Shown piece after piece: positions 32,571 to 45,600 of a DNA stretch of 64,000 bases; position 1 is the first letter of the stretch; each line of letters starts with the position of its first letter. Origin of the DNA: Arcuatula senhousia (lineage: Eukaryota > Mollusca > Bivalvia > Mytilida > Mytilidae); assembly GCA_963971305.1 (NCBI GenBank), contig CAXARO010000899.1, positions 1-64,000 of the forward strand, given 5' to 3'. A program made the translations under genes and the position numbers. A model generated the notes under the pieces. It searched no databases, was not told the DNA's origin, and saw only the letters and a list, made by a program, of their open reading frames with translations.

Positions 32571-35500
32571 CTAAAGTTCATACTGTCCATTATCATTCAT
32601 TATCCTTTCCTCCAAAACAATTTGATTCTGAATATCATTAGATAAAGATGTTCGTTGTCTAGAAGATCGTATCTTCTTCTGTTTGGCTTTTTTCCACTTC
32701 TGTCGTCTACGTACTTCTTCGTCATACGTATAGCTGACGTCACTAGAACTGAGACGCGATACGCTGGTTGTCGTTGTTGTAAAACTTTTGTTATCACTAG
32801 CGACGCTGAAATTATAGAAAAAAAATAAACAATTTTAAAGAATTTGATTTAGAGGCACTCATCAGAGAGAATGAAGCCCAGAAGTTACGTTGCTGGCACC
32901 GACCAACATGGCCATGATTGGGACATTCGAAATCTGGAAAGGCAAGGACAGAAGTAAAAAACACAAGTAAATCTGTGAGCTAATGCTCACTAGTGATACC
33001 CCCGCTCCCCAAACTAAGCCACGCATACAAGTTGAAATACTTGGTAAACAGGAATTAGTTGACCTAGGAACATAAAAACACTTTACACCATATGGGACTA
33101 TAGGATAAAGCTGTATACAAAATATCAGACCCCTATCTCATGTAGTTGCTTGGGAAACTGTGACGGAAATTTTGCATTTATGTCCATTATGTGTAAAAAC
33201 CTAAGTATTCGGTAAACAGGAAGTACACTATTTAGGAGCATAAAATCGGTATACACCATATGGTACTATAGGACTACTATAGGATAAAGCAGTATACAAA
33301 ATATCAGACCTCTATCTCATGTCGTTGCTTGGGAAACTGTGACGGAAATTTTGCCTTTATGTCCATTATGTGTAAAAACCTAAGTATTTGGTAAACAGGA
33401 AGAAGACTACCTAGGAGCATAAAATCGATATACACCATATGGTACTATAAGATAAAGCTGTATACTAAATATCAGACCTCTATTTGATGTAGTTGCTTGA
33501 GAAACTGTGACGGAAATTTTGCCTTTATGTCCATTATGTGTAAAAACCTAAGTATTTGGTAAACAGGAAGAAGACTACCTAGGAGCATAAAATCGATATA
33601 CACCATATGGTACTATAAGATAAAGCTGTATACTAAATATCAGACCTCTATTTGATGTAGTTGCTTGAGAAACTGTGACGGAAATTTTGCATTTATGTCC
33701 ATTATGTGTAAAAACCTAAGTATTCGGTAAACAGGAAGTAGACTACCTAGGAGCATAAAATCGGTATACACCATATGGTACTATATGATAAAGCTGTATA
33801 CAAAATATCAGAACTCTGTCTTATGTAGTTGCTTAGGAAACTGCGACGGAAGTTTTGTTACGGACGGACGGACGGACGGACGAACGAACGGACGGACGGA
33901 CGGACAAGGGTAAAACAGTATACCCCCCTCTTCTTCGAAGCGGGGGTATAATAAAGGTCCATAAAGAGAAACCTATGTTGTCATCTTAATAGGGAAAACA
34001 AAACAATAAGACTTCAGTCGGAAACGCGAACTCGCATTGTAAGTATAGGATAGAATAGGCATTCGAGTTTTGAGGAGACGAACAAAAATCCAATTTATAG
34101 AACGCGCCTCAAAAAGAACGACAATCAAAGTTAGCTGGTAAACGCCTACGAGAGATTGGAATGAGCTGCTTCTAAAAGTTTCTTGTTGAGCGTATATTAA
34201 TATTGAATTCAAATTCACACAAAACAAAAGTTAAATGACCAGTTAAATGGACCCTTAGAGAAGGGGGAGAGACATATATATTAAAATGCACCTTGTTGAG
34301 TCGGGATCGACAACTTCGTATTTTCTTATCTCATAATCATGCCTTTCTTTTTCTTCTCTGAAAATAAAAAAAACAAACAAATTTTTAACCGAGCCGAACC
34401 TACACTCCTTTAGTTCGAAGGTCCGTAGTTCCGAAGGTCCGATACTCCGAAGGTCCGATAGTCCGAAGGTTCGATAGTCCGAAGGTCCCATAGTCTGAAG
34501 GTTCGATAGTCCGAAGGTCCAATAGTCCGAAGGTTCGATAGTCCGAATAAGAAGACATTTTGACGATGGTGCTTAGAAAATTTACATGTACAAATATAAT
34601 TTAAATTCAATTAAATTTATTGGCATGTACATCTACGTGTTACATGTAATGAGACTGACCCTGTGGGCTGCTGGTTTTATGTTGTATAGGAGCGGTTATC
34701 GATTTGTATTCGTGCTTTTGTTACCGATTTCAATTATATTTTAAAGGAGATGTATGAGGATTATACCATTTAGTATACACTCACCTCTCTGACATTCTTC
34801 AGTAAGTAGAAACTGGCAGCCAACTACTGCGATAGGAATGTATGGTAATGCCATTATTTTGTAATTTAATGCTTCAATCTGCCTTTTGCTTTCAGTTAGA
34901 AAATAAATATCTTACCTTAACCCGAATAATTCAGTCGTTATATTGCACTTGGTTCCACTCCTTTTGTATATATTTGTTTTTCTGCTTTTTATTTTTTTTT
35001 CTAATTCTTTTAAATTGACATGAAATTTCTATTTGACCGATATTTTTGCAATGAGATGGAATAAAATTGCTGGGGTGGTTTAGAAACACTACTCGATTTT
35101 TCACTTATTGCGTTGTATCAAAGTTATTTGCGTTATGTTAGAGCTGGTCGACCGATTTCACACGGACTTGCTGTATCGTTCATTGCGCTCAACTTTGGAC
35201 GCTCAAATATTGGAGGGTATTTCTAGAGAAGCCGCTGGCATTCTTTCGGTTTTGGTGGACCCTGAGTCATTAAACATTTCAGCTCTGTGTGTTATCTATT
35301 CTCTTGTTTCAATATGATGTAAATTTCTTTGGATTTTAAGTTTTTGATGACGGATACAACCTTTTAATAAAACCCCCGTAAGACAAAGAAAATCATACAA
35401 AATATGAAGGGGTTCCTGGCTTGGATAGGGCACATCGTGTAAAAGATGGCGCATTTAACCATGATAATCTTTTGGGTGCAACCTATGATATCATCCATTT

Positions 35501-38500
35501 CTGAGACATGATTGCTAAATAATTGGAATAAAAATGATCTGTGCATGAAACACAAGAGACTCTCAGGAGTCTGAATCGCTCACCTGACTTCTTAGGTTTC
35601 AAGTCCCTATTAATACGCTCCCGAAGGGAGCGATAATAGTAGAAATGTCAACAATTCAGTTGTACTATGAGCTGAATTTTCCTTCAACGTCCGGTATTTC
35701 ACGCTTGTTTTCCCGAACTTTTAGAGTCTTTTTAACGCTTTACGTATTTGAATATTTCGAACGTCATTAAGTGCACGCGAGACCTAGAACTGGCTGAAGA
35801 AAAGCTAGTATTTTTTTTTTCGAATACAAATGGTTTCAATTCATAAACATTTTAAAATTTATATAACGTCAGGATACTGCAGCATAAAAAAATATTTAAA
35901 GATACGTAACGTTGTATTGTAACTTCGGGAGCGTCACAGGTTAAACCTGCCTCATATTATTAACAATGACACACATTCATCAAATGCAACAGACCTAATT
36001 AGGTTTCCTTTTCTGCAACCTCTACCAAAATTAATGTCATCCAACAAACTGGACCCAATGAAGTTAGACCTCCAGCGTAATGAACTGAACATTTAAGCAA
36101 GCAAAACCTTTTCTCTTTCTGCAATACTTTTCATTCTATATACATTTGTAACAAACATTAGGAAAATGTTGGGGTTTTTTTACCTCTAAGGCTCTAAAGG
36201 ACCATGACTCATATAAGGGGTCATCTGACAACTACAAACAAATTGATACTTTTGTAGAGCTGAATGGTCTGAACCTTTATGCAACAAAAGCTTTTCTATA
36301 TCTGCAATTTTTTTTCAATATGGCACAAAATTACAATTACCAAAACGTGGGTAAAAACGGTTAATTAAGATAACATTGAAATTAAAAAAAACATTTTTGA
36401 CCTTCAAAGGCCAATAACACAGCTATCTGACAACTTCCACACAATGGAGACTTTTGTAGAGCTGAATAAGATGAACATTTAAGCTTTCATTCTATATGAC
36501 AAAACATGAAAAAAAAACACCACCATTTCAAATCTATATTAAAATGAGGATCGTTTGTGTCCAGTATACCAAAAAGCGTTTTTGCAAAGTTTCAGGCGAA
36601 TTGCTTTAGTGGTGGTTTTAGAGAAGATTTCAATGAAAAATGATTTCTAGGTATATTTTGATGCACTGAATTGAATGAATACTATCCAAGGCGAATATAC
36701 GTATTTTCGGACTATCAAACCTTCGGACTAACGGACCTTCGGACTATCGGACCTTCGGACTATCAGACCTTCGGTCTATCGGACCTTCGGAATATCGGAT
36801 GGATACCGACAAAAACCGCGACACATCTAGTCTGAAGCCGTTAATAAACGACATCAGAATCAAAAGTGGACCCAAAAGGTGCTCGGACACGCTTATATAT
36901 AAAATACACCAATTTATTTGTTTGCTAAATTCTAAATTTTGCTATATAGATAAGTGTGACTAAAAGGGACCCTTCTTTTAAGTGGGTTTGCACCTATCTC
37001 ACATGGTAAATGAAAAAAATGATAATGTTGCATCTCTTATAAAGACTGTATCATGATTTGGACAAATAATAAAAAAAAAACAAGAAAAAATTGAAGGTTC
37101 ATGTGCTTGTTTCTATGTTATTATTGAGTAAAAGTTTGGCGGAAAACATCATCTCTCCGGCTAGTTTCCATTACTGTTATGGCCGAGTAAATAAAATTAT
37201 ATGAAAAATCGTGAACTGCATATTCAATGAACACATTTGGAATAAAAAATAGAAAATAAAAGGTTCATAGGCAAAACATTTTAAGCATAATAGACGCGCA
37301 AAACCCAAAGATCTCGAAAATCTGTCAAAAAATCAGCAAACCTTTCTTTAGTAAAAGAAAGTCATACACCGTAATTTTTTTAGCACGGTCGATCGAACAG
37401 ATTCCCAGCGTGAACGATAGCCGATAATACCCGGGTCCCGGGAACAACAAAACAAAATTCCCGTCGGAATAATAGTGAACACATTAGCTCCGGAAGGGTT
37501 AATACTTATAACATATAACATTACCTGTTTCCAACAACGGCCAGCTGGTATATATGCATGTGGTTATGTTCACAGACCTGTTTACGTTTTTCATAACCCG
37601 CGCCACAACATAGTCCCCAACAACAACAGCCTATTAAAGTACGTCAAAATTTCAAATTATTTAGAAGGTTATCTTTAAACAACACATGCTGCAAAAAAGC
37701 ATTGGATTCTCCATGCTTATATCCTACCAGAATTTTAACAATATCAACCGGAGATGAAAATGGTGAAGCTATAAGATGGCCAACCCATTAAAACAGTCAT
37801 TAGAATTGAGAAACAGGTCCATGTCAGCTAATGCTTAATTTTCTTTTAATGTGATGTTATTGTGTTTTATTGACATTGTTTGTATATTCATTGGTTTCAG
37901 CTTGTATTGCTTGACCCTAATGGGTGTAATTTTGCAATAAAGATATTATTATTTCAAATTAAAGGCAAATGTAACCAAAACTAAATAATCGACCGACACA
38001 CATCAAATCGAGAGGATAGGTGGTTCTTGTACGAGTATAAAAGCATAAATCTTTTTTTAAAGTAAAACTGTACTAAATAAAATTGATGATACCATACAAT
38101 GCAATTTTTCCATAGCTCAATGATATATACTTTGTCAAAAATGCAGCCCTGCAAATTCTAACGGAGCGGATTAGAGCTATTATTCACAAGCAATTTGGAC
38201 CACAGACGGACAGACACAGACCAAAAGAGAACAAAAAAACAACACATACAATTATACCTTACCGTTTATACAGGCACAAATAAGCAACAGGCTAAGCAGA
38301 AACAGTAGGACCAGTAGAATCGAAACTATTTCTCCCCAGGAAAGATTAGGTGTGAACAGCTGCTGAACGATCGGGGAGGATGAGGCTGGGTAAGAAAAAA
38401 AAACAGGAACACATGACATGGTTATAAAATACTTAAGATTTATGAAAATTGAATAAATGCATATTACTATTGAAATATTACAACAAAAAATTATATTAAA

Positions 38501-41500
38501 ACAAAACTTCCGGCTAACGATTTTTTAACATGAATAGCTCACCAGAGCCGGTTTTTAAACTTAGAACATGTAGAAGCCGAAAGTTGTAAGACCAAATTAA
38601 ATCTAGAATACGAAGTGCATAAAACTTTCTTTGCAAATCAATATCTTTCATATTTTTTGTGTTAAAATGGTATAATAAAATCACATGAGCTTTAAAACTT
38701 CTCTTATTTTAAATCAAATGTAATAAACTTAGAAAAGCACAGTGATTTTTACATGTGGACCTTACTTCGACTTACAATTCACATAAATTGTTTGTCCTAC
38801 GGTCTTTGGGCTACTAGAAGTAACATGGCTGGCATCACAAAATAACATACTTCCGTTATTGCTGACTGTCGGACTCCATGTTAAAACTCCAGTGACAACA
38901 TACCCATTTATTGTGTTATTATAAAACGACGAAATTTTGAGCTCGTCGTTGACAAATTTGGTGTTGCCTAGTCTCATTGACAATGTCGGGGCAGGGCTTC
39001 CAGCTACTGAGGTACAGGTCCACGAGTATGGGCTTCCTGATATTAGTGAAGTTGGCCCTTGTAGTATTGGAGGGTCCGGAGGATCTGTTTTTGAAACATC
39101 AAGAGATAATGATTGTTAGTTATGACCCAACTGGTTTTTGTTTTTGTTTTTACTCTTAAAAGCACATTTTCGATTGTCGGTTAAAACATAAATTAAGTTT
39201 TTTCAGTCTTTTAATAAAAACTGGTCCGACATTCAGAAACAAACCAAAACTAACATTTTATATAAATTGATTGGTAAAAAAATGTCAAAGTCAATACCAT
39301 GAAAATATAGCATCATTGAAACTGCAACAAAGTGACGATCAATACTCAGTAAAGTCAAGAATAATCCATTAATACAAAGTTGCAACTGAAGCTGTAAAGT
39401 GCTGGTTAAAGGTCTTAGGAAAACGTCGAGTCAACTAGAACTAAAAGGACACAATACTCAATACTGTTTTGTGCTACATGTATGAGTCATCAAGCTCAGT
39501 CTCTTGATATACACCACCGCCGCTCAAGAAAACCTGACACTGTATCAAAATAATAGAAAATAATGAGATGTGGAATAAGTGTATGCGACACAGCTCACAT
39601 ATAGCAAGCGGCAATGTAGAAAAAAACACAATGGACAACCGCCAGCAGACTTCAACGAGGCAAGTAAGTACTGCTCGCCGTTCGGCTGCAATTGGCCCAT
39701 GGTCTAAATAAAATGCATATAATTCAAACCCAGTCCTGAAACCCGGCCCCTTCTTAAACAAGGAACAGAAAACATCAAAAAAGACAAGTACAAACAAACG
39801 CTTTGTCAAAGATCCCTTGCTTAAACTTACATATAACATTAATGTCGTAAGTTGTTATCAACGGTTCCTGCAAAAGGTCACTGCTTACAACACATTTATA
39901 TGTCTTGAGATTGTCCTCTTTTGTAGCTGTGAATGTGTACATGTATGTACTGATCGTTACCCCATTGGTTGTCGTCTGGGTTGCTCCAGTTATTGGACTG
40001 TCGTTTACAAACCACGTGATCGCAGGAACAGGATCGCCGCCATTGGTCGAGCACGTGAGGGTTGTTACACCATTGAGATCTATGTTCTGTGGGACTGTTA
40101 TGACTGGTGGACTAGGAGCCACTGAAAAAAGGTTCAGTTAATTAAATATTTTTGTCTATATTACTTTGCGTACTGAAAGAAAATATAAAGGGTAATATTA
40201 CGCGCACCGCTAATCAGTTTTGCTCTTCATTATTTTGTTTAAAACTGTATGGCACATTTTCTTTAAAAAACACTGTAAAGGCCACTATCGTTCGACAAAT
40301 TTTATGACATGACGAGGCGTGCATAATATAAAATACATTTGAAAAGAAATAGAAAAGAGAAATTCGTATAACTCAAAACCAATTATATAGTTAATAACAA
40401 AATACGAGGACATTTGAAATTTAATTGAACTCCAACACAGAAGACAATATAAGATATATAGAATATTATGTACTTTCCTTTTTGATACTATCTATATCTA
40501 GGTGAGTATCAGATGAGTCCGTTAGGACGAGTCTGATACGAGACTAGATGTTTCAGAAAGGAATGTATATACAGTGTAATATACTTTGTAATTTAAAAAT
40601 AAAACCACACACACATTGTACAATAACGTCACATTTCATCTCATGATGTTACAATTATCAAGTGCTCGGACTACCTGATATTTTCTTGTATCACGTACTG
40701 TCCGTAATACTTAAAAAATATCAGGCAGATCAGATCAAACTTAAGGTAAAAGCCGCTAATTATCGGATAAAAGATGTTTTTTTGCCTTATCTAAACAAAA
40801 AAAAAAAATAAAAAAAATAAAAATAAACACTAAAAAAACTTTTGATATTTTTACCTTTAACATCCATTTTGACACTTGCTGTCTGTGGCGTTTGAAGTGT
40901 CACGTGCTGCACTTCACATGTGATATCTTGACCATCATACGTCATCGATGGCGGCCACGTGAGCGTCCCCACTACGTCATATGCTAGTCTTGTAGCGTTG
41001 AACTTTAATGATGAGCTGAACTGGTTGTCGAAAACCTGTTCTCCTATTTTCATGGTCATTGTCTGCAGAGGGTAAGCGTCATAAGAAGTGCACGTCCAGA
41101 CTGTGGGCTGACCCGCCAAAACTGTTGTTGGTCCGTCAAGCGTTGGTGGCTGAGGACCAACTGAAAAAGAAAGTTGGACAATAACAAAAACTGAACAAAC
41201 AAACTTGCTTTAATATAACCTACAGTGGGTGCTGTATGTTAATTAACTTGAACTTGAATGGAAATAAACAACTAACGAGCGGCGGGTTATCAACGCTAGA
41301 ACATGTCTATATGCTTATAGATATAAAGCAAGTAAATACTTGAAAATCTCGGGTATGTCATATTGTCTCATTTTGTTTCTTTTTCTTGCTTTGTCTTGGT
41401 AGTTTATTAATCCATTTCGGAAATTTGTCATAATTAACTTTGTTTGCCTATGCACATCATATTATTTTTTTCCCAATCTCTTTCAAAATAAACAATAATT

Positions 41501-42627
41501 TGCTTCTATAATTCAAGTAATAAGAATTTCATAAATTTTCACGCAAAATCCTACTTATCAAAATATGCATATGAATAGCAATCATGCAAAACTTAGAAAC
41601 TGTTCCAAAAAGAGATTAACTTACATGAAACTTGTAGCTCTCTTGAAGAAACCAATGGGCTTTGCAAAATATTGTTGTCTACTTCACAATCATAAACTGC
41701 AAAGTGGTCTTCTCTTTTTACTAGAAAGGATAACTCCGAAACGAGGAAAAGACCTTCACTTCTCTCGACCGAACCCGTAACTACCAGACTGTTCCGTAAC
41801 CAGGTTACATTCTGTTTCGGAACCCCTAGTACGGATGTACACGTCAGGGTAGCAACTTCATTCAGGACAACATTCTGTAATCCGGTCATTATGGGTTGTC
41901 CGGGAGGAGAATCTACAAGACGCAAGAAAACAAGGGAAATTATCTTAGAACATACTAGTACTAGAAATTCTAAACATTGACACGTTGTGCTGCAGAACGA
42001 GTGTTACTGGTAGAATTGGTCACTGCAAGTACATCATACCGAATTGGATTTCAGTAAATATAAATGTAAATGCTTTTGATACTTTTTGTATTTCGATTTT
42101 TCTTGATAAGATATATCATAGTACAGGGGTGGATCCAGAAATTTTAGAAAATGGGGATGTCCGCCTAAAATGATCTGTGGAAGAAATGGTGATTCTAGTC
42201 AGATGTTGCCGAAAATATGCATAAATTTTTGTACTTAGTATTATTTGAAAGGGATGCCCTTACCCATTTTAGAACTGTCGCAGATATACTTCCGCACGAC
42301 ATTCAAGCAGTTTTAAACCGGAGTAGATCTGTATACTAGTTATGTAGTTGCTAGACATCCATGTGAACGTGTCTGACTGATATCTATAAATTAATGCTGA
42401 ATAATTCATCTACATTTTAGTAATCTTTAGTGCAAAGAAATCATACATGTAATATGAAAGATAATTCAGTTTTCAAAACTGTACATGTTTTAATTGCCGA
42501 TGCGGAAAATTGCCGTTATGACTCAATGAAGCTAAAATACCTTTAAATAATCATGAACTCACTTACTCTGACATTTGATAAACGTAAAAGTCAGGACCAG
42601 TGTAATGTAGGACAGAATGGACTTCAT
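32571..42627 (-). CDS. Four-Ig-domain type I membrane protein (594 aa, 9 exons)
   Basis: Exons, high to low: 42627-42567, 41912-41625, 41160-40855, 40121-39831, 39084-38776, 38385-38263, 37630-37525, 34357-34292 and 32805-32571 (stop TAG). All junctions are GT-AG with consistent phases; the total is 1785 nt. Exon 1 is a signal peptide (MKSILSYITLVLTFTFIKC). Exons 2-5 each encode one phase 1-1 Ig-like domain with its two Cys (for example TLTCTS/YDCEVD, VWTCTS/ITCEVQ). Domains 1 and 3 resemble each other, as do 2 and 4. Exon 6 holds NLSWGE and a helix (VSILLVLLFLLSLLLICACI). The tail contains CCCWGLCCG, KYEVV and a basic RRRQKWKKAKQKKIR, ending GQYEL. NVTW, NATR, NNTI and NLSW are possible N-glycosylation sites. 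Likely a surface adhesion or recognition receptor (inference); no orthologue named. Confidence 0.85.
32990..33955. repeat. Tandem array (about 170-190 bp, five units) with ATACCCCCGC ends
   Basis: Lies in the last intron of the Ig-domain gene. Units contain GTAAACAGGAAGTA, CTAGGAGCATAAAATCG, TACACCATATGGTACTATA, AAATATCAGA and GGAAATTTTGC(A/C)TTTATGTC. Units at about 33370-33530 and 33535-33700 are nearly identical. It begins near TGATACCCCCGCTCC and ends CGAAGCGGGGGTATA, inverted ends of a family also seen at 45207 and 56825. A (GGAC/CGGA)n run lies at 33860-33905. Confidence 0.75.
34414..34548 (+). repeat. 16-bp minisatellite, orientation A
   Basis: About eight copies of GAAGGTCCGATAGTCC with few changes, in intron 7 of the Ig-domain gene, ending about 57 bases before the acceptor of exon 8 (transcript sense). 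The reverse-complement array is at 36705-36800 in the same intron. Confidence 0.85.
35550..36660 (-). repeat. GCTCACCTG-family fragment interrupted by another repeat
   Basis: AAGAGACTCTCAGGAGTCTG and AATCGCTCACCTGA (35552-35587) is the family terminus. About 35975-36650 resembles its interior (GGTCATCTGACAACTAC, CTTTTGTAGAGCTGAAT). Between them, about 35620-35975 is a different repeat bounded by ACGCTCCCGAAGGGAGCG and CTTCGGGAGCGTCACAGGTT, related in inverted orientation to 15718-15910. Confidence 0.55.
36705..36800 (-). repeat. 16-bp minisatellite, orientation B
   Basis: About six copies of GGACTATCGGACCTTC, the reverse complement of the array at 34414-34548, about 2.2 kb away in the same intron. 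Confidence 0.85.
37860..37960 (+). repeat. Possible LINE 3' end
   Basis: Ends TTGCAATAAAGATATTATTATTTC after TTGACCCTAATGGGTG, the AATAAA-plus-short-tandem layout of non-LTR 3' ends. No coding part attached. Confidence 0.35.
39560..39812 (-). repeat. Interspersed repeat, copy 1 of 3
   Basis: Lies in the intron between Ig exons 4 and 5. It shares GACAAAGCTTTTGTTTGTAC- and GGACTGG(A/G)TTTGAATT-type phrases with 48925-49230 (+) and 49850-50095 (-). The frames across it are repeat-derived, not exons. Confidence 0.6.
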
Positions 42628-42668
42628 TGTGGTGATGATGTCATGCGTAGCTAAAGAATCAAAATGAC
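42628..42668 (-). promoter_or_regulatory. 5' untranslated segment of the Ig-domain gene with acceptor
   Basis: The minus strand reads TTTTATTTTCAG just above 42668, a strong acceptor, and the sequence down to the ATG at 42627 is a 41-base leader. The first non-coding exon and the promoter therefore lie further upstream (above 42.7 kb) and were not identified. Confidence 0.5.
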
Positions 42669-45600
42669 CTGAAAATAAAACAACAAAAGCTCTTTTAATG
42701 TAAATACAAAGAAAAAGAAATTTATTGTCCCAGCTTACCCTATGTGTTAACAACACGATGGGTACTCTACAAAATTTTCATTTTGAATGGTGGAGGTTAT
42801 CCCCCAGATGTTGTCAGTGGACCCTTTTTGAGGTTTATGCTCGTTGTTAGTTAGTTATTGCTTTAATCCCAGGTAGCACGATTTCGGCTATATCTTGGAG
42901 ATGAACATGAAAAGGGTGACCCCATGAACATGAAGTGGAGGAAATGAGGACACGAAGCCAATCGGAAAGGAGAGTTTTGACTGTCACTGGAAAAAGGATT
43001 GATGGGTAGAAACAGGAAATTAATTTAGCCTCCTGCGTGGGGATCCTACGAGTCCTACTCTTATACCGAGACCATCAGCAGGGTTCTTTAACGTGCGAGG
43101 AACGTGCAATTTTTCCACTATGGTTTGTGGTCAGGTTTTCCGCATTATAGCCTGACGACCCCGTCATTCATTGACAGGTCTGCCCCATTGAACAACCTGA
43201 GGCACACATCCAAGCCGCTTTGTGGGCAAAGCGATCTGACTCGATGTCCGGTTTCTAAGCGCTCTTTAAGGTCAAAGAAGGAGAGAGGTAACAATGGGGA
43301 TAAGAATCGGGTTTTTATCATATGCAAATATAATTTATAACTATTACAGATAGAATGCTTAAAGTTGAGATCGATAAGTCACACAAGATTTAATACCTCA
43401 TATGAGTTATGACTCCTTCAAGTTTTGGCTATATTTTAGGCTTGTTTAGGGGAACCAATATAACGTACCTCCGTAAAATTTTCATAAGTATTCCTGTACC
43501 AAAGTGTTTATCTGATATTCCATATCCCTATAAATAAAATGGATTAAATACCCATATCCCAGTAGGTTTTGCCTCAAATATCTCGTATCCTATGAATAAA
43601 ATACTAGTTCTAGTATGTGAATATCCCATATCCTTATATACCATAAACAAGCATCACGTTTGATGTTTTTGTTCGGTATAGTATAAGATTTTTAGCAGAG
43701 AAAAGTTTTCCTGAATGTTCAGCCGATAACATGCTATAATAAATATCATTGACGATTAGATGATAAGTATTCAGGTTGCCTTTAGTTGAACTCTTTAGAG
43801 CCTGGAGTTGCAGTAAATTTGGGTATACATATGTATGAGTTCTTTATTTTTGTGCTTATTACAAGTTGAAGCTGAACCAGAAATATTTGAAAGGCTGAGG
43901 GGTTCCACTCACGGTCCACCATTGATGAAAGTGAGTTTCACGCCAATTTTGCACCAAAACTGCACAAAAATGGCAATTTCTTCAAAGAAAAGAGGAATAC
44001 CCTACCCTTGATCAACCACTTTAGCTTTCAAATTGAATAATCAATGACGACATAATCGCTTTCCTTATCCATTGGCCAATACTAAACCTTGTGTTTGAAA
44101 ATACGCAGTTATAAGACTGTGTGTTTGATTAATCAAGTAAAAATAATTGTGTTCATGACTTAAAAAATGTCAGTTCCATATTCTGATAGGAAGATTAGAT
44201 TCATTATTGACTTTTTCTCTTTAGATTTTAAAAAGGTACATAAAAACAAAACACTTGCCTGATTTCGACTTTCGTGCAGTAGCCTAGGACATTATTCCTT
44301 ATTAAGACAAAAACACTACCGACCCAACTTTGTTTATGGCAGTTACGTAAAAGTCAGCGTGACACAGATATGGAAAACCGTTACCATGTTTCTATGCTAA
44401 CACAAACCTATTTATAGAAATGCCATTAAATTCTTCCTCAGAAAATCAGCAGGTCCGTAAAAAACCTTTCAATTGAAAATGAAAAGTCGGATTAACTGAA
44501 TTTCTAATGAATGATCTGAATCCTGAATAAGAGTCTCGGTTCAAAGGATAATAAGAATAAGTCTAATGATGCTATATGGTAAATGGGTCATTTTGTATGC
44601 AGAAACAAACGTTTTAGAATTTACCATCTCAAAAGCTAATATTTCGATATTAATCATGGATATAATTTTTATTAATATATGATATAAAAGAGAAGAAGAT
44701 TTTAGAGATAAAACTGAATGAATATTTTTTTTTCATTTGGAAAGGGGTTTTAACAATTCAAAAGTTGATTGTGGGGTCATAGTCCAAGTCAGTGTGATGG
44801 ACTATTTTTCAAGTCAACAAAAAGCTACAGAATATATTTTCACTGCAATGTTTAAAGGACCGACCATTTAACTTGATAAAGGGGGGGGCTTCAAGCCTTT
44901 TTTTTCTATAAAAAACCCATTAAACTTGGTTTTTGATGAAAAAAATATATTCTGGTCCGTCCCTTAGAGGTTAAAACACCCTGAAAACCTTTTCACCAGA
45001 AACCGATGCTTTAGGGACCGTGGACCTCATGTTACATTATGCTGAAAAAAGTTCCAAGGCTCTTAATGCCGACGTCACTAGCCCTTGATGTGTAAGTTAA
45101 GGACAGTATCAAAGTAGACCACAAATGTAAGACAACAAAGTAAAAGAACGTCCATTCAGTGTGATATATGCAGGTTGTTTCACATACACGTATTCCTCGT
45201 CTAACTATTATACCCTCGTTTGAAAACTTGGGTATATAGTGCTAGGGAAGTCTGTCCGTCCTTCCTTCCGTTACACCTTAGGGTAACCGTCTCTTATCCA
45301 CAACTCCCCTTAACCGCCAGATGGATTTTCATGAAACTTTCACACAATCTTCGTGCCATAATGAAGATGTGCCCCTCTTATTTATAAAATTGATGAAAAT
45401 GAATTTAGGGGTTGCATATAGCAAAACATGGACTTAGCCATTTGACGACAAGAGCTACCCATCATTTATCCGCAACTCCTCCTTGAACCACTTGAGGGAT
45501 TTTCATGATACTTTCATACAATCTTCGTACCATAATGAAAATGTGCACCCCCTATTTTAAAATTTGATCAAAATGATGGCTGGGTTTCCCATAGCAAAAC

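Noticed and set aside
34255..34610. Minus-strand frames of SDYRTFGLSDLRTIGP type
   Set aside because: They translate the 16-bp minisatellite; only the 66-base exon at 34292-34357 in the same stretch is supported, by splice phase.
39474..39839. 121-codon minus-strand frame
   Set aside because: It lies in a repeat that recurs at 48925-49230 and 49850-50095 in different frames, within an intron of the Ig-domain gene.
44250..44290. Possible GC-AG donor (ATCAGGCAAGT, minus strand) as the first exon of the Ig-domain gene
   Set aside because: A non-canonical donor with no supporting promoter or transcript; too weak to annotate.
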